From Cryptomeria japonica (taxonomy: Eukaryota; Streptophyta; Pinopsida; Cupressales; Cupressaceae), in contig NC_081414.1 in NCBI RefSeq assembly GCF_030272615.1, forward strand, positions 780,244,119 through 780,308,118: a stretch of 64,000 nucleotides of DNA. The letters run 5' to 3'. Shown here piece after piece: positions 21,661 through 31,612 of this stretch; within the stretch, counting starts at the first letter, position 1; each line of letters starts with the position of its first letter. Both the position numbers and the translations under genes were made by a program. The notes below the pieces were generated by a model. It saw only the letters and a list, made by a program, of their open reading frames with translations, ran no database searches and was not told where the DNA came from.

Positions 21661-23178
21661 AGGAAGTTGTTGACAGTTCAAGAGTTACAGTTGCAGAGCA
21701 TAGGAATAGAAGGTTTCAAGGACCTCTATGAAGGAGATGAAGACTTCTCATCAACTTACAAGGTTTGCAAACAGTTTGAGAACCATTTCCATGGTGAGTA
21801 TACAGATTACACTCTCCAAAATGGTCTCTTGTTCAAAGGTAATCAGTTGTGTGTACCAAGAGGATCTATGAGGGAAAACCTCATCCAAGAGAAACATAAT
21901 GGCAGTTTAAGTGGACACTTTGGAGTCAACAAAACCTTGGATTTAGTATAGAGATACTATTATTGGCCTAAGTTGCCAAGAGATGTGAAAAGATATGTAG
22001 AACAGTGTGGTGTACGCCAAAGAGAAAAAGGGGGATCAAGTAATGTCGGTCTCTATCAACCGTTGCCAGTCCCTAATAGACCTTGGGAATGTATAAGCAT
22101 GGACTTTGTAGTAGGACTTCCCAAGACTAAAATAGGTATGGACAACATCTATGTGGTAGTAGATAGATTTTCCAAGATGAGTTATTTCATTCCATGTAGG
22201 ACTACACATGATGCTAGATATGTTGCACATCTCTTCTTTAGAGAGATTGTTAGGATTCATGGACTCCCTTTAAGCATTGTTTCAGATAGGGGCAGCAAGT
22301 TCATGGGTCATTTCTGGCAGACATTATGGAGGAGACTAGGAACTAACTTGTCATTTAGCTCAGCTTACTATCCACAAATAGATGGTCACACTAAAGTCAT
22401 CAATAGGGTGTTAGGCAACTTATTGAGGTGTCTAACTAAGGAGTATGGTCAGACATGGGACCTTATCATTCCTCAAGTAGAGTATGCATATAATGACAAT
22501 GTGAATAGAACCACTGGTAGAAGCCCTTTTGAGGTTGTGTATGGTAGACATCCAAGGGGAGTGTGTGAGTTAAGAGACCTTGGTACTTTGGAGATGAAGA
22601 GTGGGAAACCAGAGGACTTCACCCAAACCATCAAGGAAGTCCAAGAGCAAGTTAAGAAGGCCATCCTTGAATCCACTCAAAAACTAAAAACCAAAGTGGA
22701 TGAGAAAAGAAGAGAAGTTTAGTTCAAGGTGGATGACTATGTGATGATCCATTTGAGCAAAGCTAGGATGCAAAGTGGTAAGCCTACCAAACTGCAGATG
22801 AAGAGAGTAGGACCTTTTCAAATTTTGGCAAGATATGGTGAGAATGCCTAGAAGGTTGATTTACCTTCAGACTTAGCCATTTCACCAGTCTTTAATGTTG
22901 TTGACTTGGTAATGTACAAGGGAGAGACAACAGGGCAGATTGAGAACCAAGCCAAGGTACTACAAGACCTAGATGTGAATACCTTACCTCAAGTGAAGAA
23001 GCCTATAGCAGAGGAGATCTTGGAGTCAAGAGTGAAGAAGTCTACCAGACACTAGGTCTACATGGAGCACTTAGTGAAATGGGCAGATCAACTAGTATCT
23101 AAATCTACATGGGTGGGGGAGAGCAAGTTCAAGAAGCTTGGCATAGATCCGACTCTCATCTCTTCTCCTATTTATTAA
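21661..23178 (+). pseudogene. Element A integrase with C-terminal chromodomain
   Basis: The zinc-binding part has 'GHFGVNKTLDLV' and a damaged C-x2-C ('CGVRQREKG'). The core has 'ISMDFVVGLPKT' and 'IVSDRGSKFMGHFWQ', but the third catalytic residue is lost: 'YYPQIDGHTKVIN' has K where the D-D-35-E Glu should be. Then 'MQSGKPTKLQMKRVGPFQIL' (GPY/F-like module) and a chromodomain at about 23000-23130 ('ILESRVKKSTRH', 'MEHLVKWADQLVSKSTWVGE'), which targets integration to heterochromatin in chromoviruses. TAGs at 21949, 22720, 22849 and 23053; natural end TAA at 23176. Confidence 0.95.
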
Positions 23179-23183
23179 TTGTG

Positions 23184-23198
23184 TGCAGAGGGGGAGTA
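23184..23198 (+). other. Polypurine tract of element A
   Basis: TGCAGAGGGGGAGTA immediately precedes the 3' LTR; it would prime plus-strand DNA synthesis. Confidence 0.85.
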
Positions 23199-24795
23199 TG
23201 ATGCAGGAGCACCCTTCCAAGCTCTCCCTCCTTCTTTTTTTGTTGGTATTATGCTTCTCATGAAGCCATTGTAAATAAAATAATGAGCCAAGTGCTCATA
23301 GGTCCTAGTTAGGGTCCTAGAGTAGATCTTTGGGGTCATAAGTCAAGATTGAGATTTTCTTGAAAATGAAGGGTATGTGTGTCTTTGTGGTGTTTAGGGG
23401 TCCTTCATAGCATGGTGGTGTCCTTATTTTGGCCCATTGTGGCTCTAGGATTCATGAAGAGCAACATTGGGAAAGTTGCTCAAAAGTTGCAAAAGTTCCA
23501 TGACACCTTTTAAAAGTTGTCAAGCAACTTTTCCACCAGGAGGTCTAAATCCTTAGTTTGGCAAGGAAAACCCTAATATGGGCACATAGACTAAGGAAAA
23601 GGTGGTATAATTATTTTAAAACCCTAAATGCATGGGTTGGATGTTAGAGATTGTACGACCCAAGCAAGAAGAGCTTGACTGTGACTGTTTGTTGGTTACC
23701 AGTCAAATTGAATGAAGTTACCAAGCAAGTAAATGGATTGAACTACGTGAAAAATTGTGTGAAATGTCTTCTATGGTGTATATTTTTTCATTGTGAGTGA
23801 TTATATTATCCTTTTTTTTACCGGTTGAGTGTGTTTGTAAATAATTTGTAAGTTGAAGTCTCACTGCCCAGTTTTGGACCGGTTTGTGCAAATGAAGTCT
23901 TAACTCCATTCCCCATTGTGGAACCACCATGAAACCATGGGGAATGGATGTGAAGACCCTATACTATAGTCCCAAGCAAGCAAGCCCTTGGAAATGCAAG
24001 GAGGCCAAGCAAAGACCCACCCCTAGGCAAGACTAGACAGTGCCCAATTAGGAGAGGTCAAATTGCAGAGGTCTTGAAGAGCAAGGTTGGTCAGAGGAGA
24101 GTGCACCCATTGGAGGAGGTGTAGAGGAGTGTGTGAAGCATCATTGGTGTGAAGGAAGAGTCACTACCAATCCAAAAAAGGTGGCTAGAACACAAAACAA
24201 TCACTGTGACCTAAGCAGACCTTGAAAACCCTCACAAAACCCTTAAAAACCCCAAAATTCACCCAAGGCACTATACGACCACTTGGAGGCCAAAAACCTA
24301 GAAAATCCTTGAGTCCTTGCCAAATGAATGGTAGTCCATTTTGGGAGTTTGGGTTGTTTATGCATTGTTTGTGAGAGGGATCCCTAGAAGACCGATTAGG
24401 AGGCCTAATTGGTCCTAATCCTTGTAGCCCTATTTGAAGGCAAGAACCCAAATTTGTGAAATCAGTAAGGGATTGAAGGCTTGAAACCTCTTGGGGGCTC
24501 ATGAATGGGTGGAAAAACCATGAAATATACTTGATAAAACCTTTCTAAGACCTTGGAAGGTGTGGAACAAGCCTAGCCCTTATTAGCCATAGTAAGGGTT
24601 TTTGAGTCTCATGAGTAGGTGAGACCTTAGGAGGATCATTGCATCTCATTGGTGGGTGGATTGGGCATGGTCAGGGGATTCCTCAAGAAAAGGGAAGTCC
24701 TAGAGACCCTAGGGTGTGTAGAGAACACTAGGTGATCCAAGGAAAGGATCCAAGAGCGTAGACTAGGATAGTCTATCCCTAACCCCATCCCATCA
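23199..24795 (+). repeat. 3' LTR of element A
   Basis: 1597 bp, TGATGCAGGAGC to CCCATCCCATCA, followed by TSD AAGGA (24796-24800). Confidence 0.95.
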
Positions 24796-24800
24796 AAGGA

Positions 24801-25245
24801 CAACGTTTATTTTCTTGGTGATGCTCACTGTTGCATTATTCAAGCGGTTCAGCCTAGAACCTTTTGGGTACCTTCTATGGGTTATGAGGTCACTGAAGAC
24901 ATTACTAAAGTAAATGCAAACATGTTACTATCTAAACCAGTAAACATAAAACAAAGAGATTTGGAACTTCTGAGGAGTCAAGCTCCAAAATAAAAAAAAG
25001 GAACTTGAGGAGCCTACAAAAGAGAGTAAGGAAAATGATTGAGACATTAGACAAGAAGTATCGAGGTGAAGCATCTAGTGCCACTACTTCCACTAGTACA
25101 AGTCAGCAAATAGGGGCCAAATCAAACAAAGTCAAAGAACAAATAGGAGAAAAGAAGAAAATGTCAAAGGCAAAATCCAACGGTACTGCATCAAACAAGT
25201 CGACAACATACACAAAAGAAAAGGACTTAGATACTCTTGCATCTT
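24801..25245 (+). pseudogene. ORF-X of element D, middle part
   Basis: Resumes ORF-X after element A: 'IIQAVQPRTFWVPSMGYEV' aligns with 'WMEVVVPRIVWVTKMGYKA' of element C. It is followed by a Lys/Ser/Thr-rich stretch (25005-25245; 'LQKRVRKMIETLDKKYRGE') that takes the place of the basic helical region of C. Frame changes near 24990. Element H interrupts it at 25245 and the reading continues at 28125. Confidence 0.6.
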
Positions 25246-25712
25246 TGTTGGTGTAAATAATTATTCATCATGGATATTATTACACTATACTTAAGTTTAC
25301 TTAGGAAATGCATTTCATAGTATTTTGGGTATGAAACACTTGGGTGTTTATGCCACATTGGGATAGTGTGTGCAGGAGAATTTCCACCTTTTATGGTGTT
25401 GATCTTATCTTGTTGTTACATTCCACGTCATGTGGAATATTATATTGTTTCTCCTACCTACCCACACCAATTTCCTACCTACCCTTGTTTCTTATTGAGC
25501 CACATGTCATATTTGTATGCTCACATATCCATATAGCCTTGCCTATATAAGTAGGCTCATCTACATTGTTTGTACGGGCAATCATTGAACATCTTATAAT
25601 GATCTAGTTGATCATTTTTTTCATCTTGATAGAATATAGTTTATTCCTATCATCTATTTTGTCTCTCTTATTTGTGTTTTCTATTGCCTCTAGATCTTGG
25701 CAAATTGTCACA
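25246..25712 (+). repeat. 5' LTR of element H
   Basis: 467 bp, nearly identical to 27653-28119. It contains a possible TATA-like 'cctatataagtagg' at about 25541-25554. Confidence 0.95.
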
Positions 25713-25725
25713 TGGTATCAGAGCC
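25713..25725 (+). other. Primer binding site of element H
   Basis: TGGTATCAGAGCC immediately follows the LTR. Confidence 0.9.
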
Positions 25726-26247
25726 ATTAGAGTGCCATTGGTTTCCCAATTGAGAGAAATTTGGGGTTCTCAGTTTGGAGCTTTCTATTATAGGTTATTA
25801 TTGAAGCTTGTTGGGTTGAATCTGAGGTCACCATTGGATCGAGGAGGTTCAATAAATTAAGAATCAGCTTTCGTTTCATCCAAATCGGACATCCGAGGCT
25901 AAATCTAGAGTCGTTTGAAGGTGGAGGGTGGTGACTTGTCCTGACACCGATTTGCAATTTTGGCCAAATCCGTCATTGCCATTGCACTCAGAAGGCCTAG
26001 AAACCCCCAGATCAATTATCAATTCATCAAAAATCAGCCTCCGTTACCTCGAGTTGAAAAAAATTCCCTTCTTGGCCTACCGTACAGACTTGGAGGTAAA
26101 GGTCTAATGAAAAAAAAAATTGTGTTTTTATTTTTTTGGAAATTTAAAAAAAATTTAAAAAATAAAAAAATTATTAAAGGGGGGCCAAATTTCTTTGTTT
26201 TGGGTTTCATTGTTAAAAAATTAAATTTTGGCGAGGGGGGGATTTGT

Positions 26248-26425
26248 GCCGCAGGCATTGCGGGTACACCACAATGTACTTGTGGTCTCGCAGGCACTGT
26301 GGGTAGCCGGAGTGTACCTACGACCCCACAATCACTGCGAGTAATCATAGGCATTGTGGCCCCACGGTGTACTTGTGGGTGTCCGCAGGCACTGCGGTGG
26401 TCCTGTAGTCCTTTGCGGGCCCCTC
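26248..26425 (+). repeat. GC-rich repeat block in element H
   Basis: About four imperfect units of roughly 40 bp built on 'cgcaggcactgcgggt' followed by 'acc.c..tgtac.t.tgg' (phrases at about 26251, 26290, 26331-26350 and 26385). It is a sharp GC island between poly-A/T tracts. The open frame through it (25960-26472) is not supported as a gene. Confidence 0.6.
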
Positions 26426-27640
26426 CCCATGTGGACGGGGGGTTAACATTTTATTTTTTGTTTTTTTATTAGTTTTTTTTTTTAGATAAAACTTTTTTAA
26501 ATAGTTTTTAATAATAAAAAAATATTTTCTTTTTTCTTTTCTTTTTTTCAAATAAGTTTTTTTAATAACAAAAAAAAAAACTTTTTAATAAACTTTTTTT
26601 TATCTTTAGTAAATTATTAGTAAACTTTTTTTTATTTTTCAAAAACAAATTGTCTTTTTTATTTTTATTTATTTTTGAATAAATTTTTTTTGGGCATAAT
26701 AATTGGTTTTATTTAGATTTTAAATTTTTTTTAAAAACACAAACATCATTGAATAAGTCAAATTGGGAACACATTTTTTCTTGTTACTTCATACCTGTCT
26801 TGCAGTGCTTCCAACCGACAGTCAAGGGGGGGGGGGGGGGGGGGTTGATTTGCTCCTTTATATCTCTTGGCCACATCCCAATCTAAGGCCTCTTTTTCTG
26901 CAGTATTCCACATGGCTTTTTGGTGGCATCATTTTCATGTTTCCAGATTCGCACTATCATGTTGTATGCTCTTGCATGAGAAATGTTGTACTCGCACTAT
27001 CATAAAGTGCCACACCTCTTTGTATCTTATCATTGTTGACATATTTGATGTAATCCTCTTGTACACGTAGATTAGGAATATCTTGTGAGACTTGGTGCAT
27101 GGCTCCAGTTAAGACTTATATTGTATACATTTATGCATGGCTCTCATGAGACTTAGATTGTACCTGTATTTCTCCCATTTACAAGTATCCATATGATGCT
27201 CAAAGAAGGTTGTCTCCATGCTTGATCTTCATTTTTTTGTAGTGAGTGATTCATCGCCATCGACTTGGTACCTAGTTTTGACACACTTTTACATTATTGG
27301 TGTAGCATTGGCTCTCTTTCTTCCTAATGGGGAGGTATTTTGGTCAACATCATTGGACCATCCTTACAGGAGTTTCGACATTGAGGGGGGGCTTCATGGT
27401 CTCTCTGCTCTCTTATGGGGGGACATGTTTTGTTCTTCTCATTCATCATTGAGAGGATTGCATGCTTTCATCATCTCTCTTTTGGGGGGAGTTTTTTCCC
27501 ATTGGTTTTTTCTCTCTTTCTCCATTTGTGGGAGATTGCATTTCCATTTGTACATGGGTACCTCACATGGCCTTGTAGCTGGGACCCATCTTGCACTGCT
27601 TAGTTGCATTGTAGACTTTAATGCATTCCCCTAAGTTGCG

Positions 27641-27652
27641 CTTAAGGGGGGT
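27641..27652 (+). other. Polypurine tract of element H
   Basis: CTTAAGGGGGGT directly before the 3' LTR. Confidence 0.8.
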
Positions 27653-28119
27653 TGTTGGTGTAAATAATTATTGATCATGGATATTATTATACTATACTTA
27701 AGTTTACTTAAGAAATGCATTTTATAGTAGTTTGGGTATGAGACACTTGGGTGTTTGTGCCACATTGGGATCATGTGTGTAGGAGAATTTCCACCTTTTA
27801 CGGTGTTGATCTTATCTTATTGTTACATTCCACCTCATGTGGAATATTATATTGTTTTTCCTACCTACCCACACCTATTTCCTACCTACCCTTGTTTCTT
27901 ATTGAGCCACATGTCATGTTTGTGTGCTCACATATTCATATAGCCTTGCCTATATAAGCAGGCTCATCTACATTGTTTGTATGGTCAATCATTAAACATC
28001 TTGTAATGATCGAGTTGATTATATTTTTCATCTTGATAGAATATAGTTTATTCCTATCATCTATTTTGTCTCTCTTATTTGTGCTTTCCATTGCCTCTAG
28101 ATCTTGGCAAATTCTCACA
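27653..28119 (+). repeat. 3' LTR of element H
   Basis: 467 bp, same ends as the 5' copy, followed by TSD ATCTT. Confidence 0.95.
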
Positions 28120-28758
28120 ATCTTCCCTAGGTAAAGATAGATGGGTAGGAGTGACATATGCAAGAAAGAAAAAGCGTGAAGGGACAGTTGACACAAAGGC
28201 TAATATGAAGCCCAAGAAGGATGAAAAGGAGGGTGATAACACTGACACCCAATTTGATGTAGAAATAAAAGAAGTCAGAAGAAGTGGTAGAAATGTAGTT
28301 CCAACTATTGATGAATTGGTCCATGGGATCAAAGTGTATGGAGGTCTATCAGACGTCGAGAGAAAATATCCCCTCTACAACGAGGAGGGCAAAAGAAAAA
28401 TTCAAGAAGCACTTATCTGGAACTTGCATAAGTTTTGCAGAACTCCCAGTGAACTATATGGAATAATTCCATCAGACTTGCAAAATCAAATTGGAAGGAG
28501 ATGGAAAAAAACTTTAGTTATTAAGAAAGAGCACGAGATAAAAGCATTCATGGAATTGCAACATGAGCTTGATTATAATCAAGCATCTATATTGGCAGAA
28601 GCATGTATTCAATGCTTTAAAATAAGGAATATGATAGGGAGAGTGGCCATAGGAGATGTTCAAGGTGTACATGATGAGGGTGTTTCCTTATGGAAAAAAA
28701 TCTTGAGCCAACAAAAGGAAGATGAAGAAGAAACAACAAAGGAAAAAAAACAGGACTA
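28120..28758 (+). pseudogene. Element D ORF-X, C-terminal part (longest open stretch)
   Basis: With H removed the reading runs on as 'DTLASSLGKDRWVGVTYARK', and the frame is then open to TAA/TAG near 28758. Contents: a basic segment, 'RRSGRNVVPTIDELVHGIKV', 'KYPLYNEEGKRKIQEALIW', 'LDYNQASILAEACIQCFKI' and an acidic end. About 210 codons are free of stops although the rest of D is decayed. I recognise no domain; it is probably helical. The open frame listed from 28079 begins inside the LTR of H and is not a native start. Confidence 0.5.
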
Positions 28759-28852
28759 AGGTGCAGATGCCCTTGACAAAAGGAAAGGTAAAGACAAAGA
28801 CTCTACAGAAGGATCTTATGTTTTTTGAGTTAATGATATTATCGGTAATGTT

Positions 28853-30240
28853 GTGTCAGATATTCCTAATCTAACAAAGGAGGTAGAGCAGCTAGTTGAA
28901 CACAAATCAATCATTGATACTATTGATATTGGTGTTTCATCGGTAAAGGGAACCATTCAAACTAAGCATCCCGGTGAAGATGAAGTCATAGTTGAAGATA
29001 TACCTTATGAAGATAAACCTCATATAACTTTTGTAATAATAAATCCTACTAACAATGAACCTCTTTTGTCAAAAAAAAGGTGCAGAGGAAGGAAATACAA
29101 AGGTGAAAATTTCATCAATACTACCTATTGAAGAATCAGAGAAGAAAGAAATCAAGGAGAAGGAAGAAAAATAGAAGGAAGCAGAAAAGAAGGAAGAAGA
29201 GATGAAGGAAACAAAGGAGACCAAGGAATCAGAACAACATAAGAAGAAACAGGATTCTTCATTCGGTCAACCTGAAGAAGGTAAGAAAATAGTGGTGGGC
29301 ACTCCTCCGGTAAAGAGGAAGTTAGATTTAGAAAAGGAGAGTGAAAAGAAGAAAGATAAACTCACCACCACAACCAGGTCTAAGGTTGAGGCTAAAGAAA
29401 AGGAAGAAGAAATAGAGGAGGAAGAAGAGGAAGACTTAGTAATAGATATTAAGAAGATGACCCCCAAACAATTAATGAAAGTGTCAGAGAAATTGAAACT
29501 TCAAGCTGAAAAGACAAAACTTAGAGCAAAGAAAAAGAAGACCAAAATTCTTAATACTGCAAAGACCATTCTATCTGAACTCATTCCTAACATTTTTGTT
29601 GATGACAATGCACCCATCATTGCTCATTTGGACACTCTTGTCAAAGCAATCACTTGAAAGGCAACCAATCTAGAGAAGGTTGTAGTTAGATAGTATGAAA
29701 CAAGGAGAGATGATTTATTAATGGAACACATATCAGTTGGCAAAGTTTCTCTCTCCACTAGCATTGAAGAGGTCAAATCTATTCTACAAGAAGTTGGACA
29801 TTTATTGGTCAAGTAATCAAGATTCACTAATTTAATCAAAGATCTTAAAGATAAAAGAGCTCAGAATCAAAGGGAAATCCAAGATCTGATAGGTTCTTTT
29901 GATCCTCTTAAAAGCTCTGCAACAACCTTTAGTGGAAAGGTCAAACAGTTAACTCATGAAATCAAAAATTTAAAAGAGGAAGAGGAGGATAAACGAGCTC
30001 TTAATCTATTAGAGCTATAGTGCTACCTTACGCCGATCATTGATTTCATGCAAAGGAATGTCAAAGAAGCAAAAAACCTTATAAGTGCACCTAACTGTAA
30101 GATAGTAGATGATATGGAGGATTTTGTTACAGTTTTGCATGGACACTTCAATACCATGAAACAGGTGAAGTCTTCATGGAAATTCTCTTTGCAAGATGCT
30201 AAAGAAAATTTGAAAGACATTTTTTCTTTATTCTTATGAA
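28853..30240 (+). pseudogene. Element D charged coiled-coil tail of ORF-X
   Basis: Open stretches 28853-29131, 29202-29657 and 30048-30239 in changing frames encode strongly charged sequence: 'KKKQDSSFGQPEEGKKIV', a Glu run, 'MTPKQLMKVSEKLKLQAEK', then 'ILSELIPNIFVDDNAPIIAH' and long heptad-like helices ('IKDLKDKRAQNQREIQDLIG', 'KVKQLTHEIKNLKEEEED'). Element C has the same type of tail (40863-41471) between ORF-X and its polypurine tract. A structural, coiled-coil role is inferred. Confidence 0.5.
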
Positions 30241-30385
30241 TTCCCTTGTATATTACTTTCCATTAATGTCAAAAGGGGGATTTTGTATATAGACTGAGGT
30301 AGATTGAATAGGGGTCAGAACCGACACATACATGACTATTTTGCAGCAAAGTCATTAAACCTTTTCTGTAGTATTTTCCACCAAT

Positions 30386-30400
30386 GCCAAAGAGGGAGTT
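30386..30400 (+). other. Polypurine tract of element D
   Basis: GCCAAAGAGGGAGTT immediately before the 3' LTR; element C has the near-identical GCCAAAGGGGGAGAT (minus strand) in the same place. Confidence 0.8.
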
Positions 30401-31607
30401 TGTTAGCATTTTGTATGACTGATGAAATGGTTGTCATTGTTGGCAACATCGGCTTCTAAGTCTCTACAGTCCTTCTATAAAGGAGTAAAGAGTAACTGGT
30501 GAAGAAAAGTAGTCGTTATTCCTACTAGTAGTCAATAGACCGGTATACAGAGGTTAACCAGATAAGAAGTGAGTAGACCGGTATACAAGGGTTAACTGGC
30601 TAAGCAGTGAGTAGACCAATATACAGGGGTTAATTGGCTAAGGAGTGAGTAGACTGGTATACAGGAGGTAATCGATTAGCTAGAATTGGACCAGTACATA
30701 GGCAACAACCAAAAATACACGAGTCTCAACCGATAGACTTAGAAACATCCAAATAACATCCAGTTCAACTGACATTCTTCACTTTTCAAGTGACAAGATT
30801 TTCAGCATGAACTGTTGCCTTGACCGATATTCCCAAAATAATTTTTGGAGAGTAATTAGAGGCATAATAACAGATTTTTAAATTTGATTTTTGGAGGGAA
30901 AGTTGGTGCTAGAACTAAAGGATTATATATGCACATCATTCATTCTGATTGTGTTGTTGTCAATGTGAAAAAAATCTTTGTGAATGTTAACAAGGGGAGA
31001 AAAATAAAGAGTAGAGATGAGGGTATGAGCAAAGTACTAGTGTAGTGTAGAGCAGAAACAACCAGTGTAGACAGAGTAGGAGTTTCATTGTGATCTGATC
31101 AAGCTATCAATAGCTATTCCAATAGATCAACCTCATGTTACTTTCTAGCCATTGCAACTCAAAATCCCTTAACTGAGTGGACTTTAATAGGTCACTATGT
31201 AAAGTCCCTTAACTAGGTGTCATCTTAATTGATGATCCTAAGTCCTTTAACAATGCTACCTCTAACACGGTAAAGGCACTAACAAGCCTCAAAGAAAATC
31301 CCTTAACCAGGTGGCACCTAATAGTGTCTTTGTAATCTCTTAATAGGGATGTCTCCTTACAGAGCATGCTCCAGAAGAATACAAATTTTGTGAGCATAAA
31401 CTCACACCGTGGTTTTCTTCCATTTAGAATTCCACGAGATAATTCTTGGTATTATTGTGTGTCATTTCATGCATGCATGTTCTCCTGCAATAACTATTTG
31501 TATTGATGAATATTAAGTTAGTATAGACTTGGGTAAAAGATTTTAATTTTGTACAACCAGTAGGTAACTGATTCACTGCCCCTCTCAGTCACTGGTAGGG
31601 ATGAATT
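30401..31607 (+). repeat. 3' LTR of element D
   Basis: Starts TGTTAGCATT; collinear with the 5' LTR to about 31600, ending '...ctctcagtcactggtaggga'. Contains the four-unit 38-bp array at 30528-30680. The final bases (31601-31607) do not match the 5' copy, perhaps through mutation. Confidence 0.8.
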
Positions 31608-31612
31608 CTATA

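Larger units (their letters stand above)
16951..24795 (+). mobile_element. Chromovirus A (Ty3/gypsy) inserted in ORF-X of D
   Basis: Complete structure: 5' LTR 16951-18539, primer site, gag, protease, RT, RNase H, integrase with chromodomain, polypurine tract and 3' LTR 23199-24795. The TSD is a perfect AAGGA at 16946-16950 and 24796-24800, and the broken ORF-X reading continues on the far side. Internal region about 4.66 kb. The two LTRs look about 95% alike by eye, so the insertion is fairly young compared with its host elements. All genes carry stops; see the separate entries. Confidence 0.95.
25246..28119 (+). mobile_element. Non-autonomous LTR element H inserted in ORF-X of D
   Basis: Two LTRs of equal length (467 bp; 25246-25712 and 27653-28119) start TGTTGGTGTAAATAATT and end TCACA. 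The primer site TGGTATCAGAGCC is at 25713-25725, the polypurine tract at 27641-27652, and a perfect TSD ATCTT lies at 25241-25245 and 28120-28124. The 1.94-kb interior has no gag or pol; it holds A/T runs, a GC-rich repeat block and several G-runs. The small size and missing genes fit a TRIM/LARD-like derivative, probably copia-related from its primer site and LTR (inference). Confidence 0.9.
12854..31607 (+). mobile_element. LTR element D (pol-less, carries ORF-X), split by A and H
   Basis: LTRs at 12854-14074 and 30401-31607 enclose a primer site (14077-14088), a coiled-coil/CCHC protein, ORF-X and its charged tail, and a polypurine tract. Flanking CTATA occurs at 12849-12853 and 31608-31612, although the last 8 bp of the 3' LTR differ from the 5' copy, so the exact 3' edge is less certain. 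Without A (7.85 kb) and H (2.9 kb) the element is about 8.0 kb. No protease, RT, RNase H or integrase of its own was found; the pol in this span belongs to A. Confidence 0.8.

Noticed and set aside
25960-26472. 170-codon open frame in element H
   Set aside because: It crosses poly-A/T and the GC-rich repeat block; composition changes with the DNA and no domain is visible.
27218-27634. 138-codon open frame near the end of element H
   Set aside because: Hydrophobic and Trp/Phe-rich because of T- and G-runs; lies in the non-coding 3' part of a TRIM/LARD-like element.
31601-31612. Exact 3' edge and CTATA TSD of element D
   Set aside because: Kept only as probable: the last 8 bp of the 3' LTR do not match the 5' LTR, so the 5-bp match could be chance.
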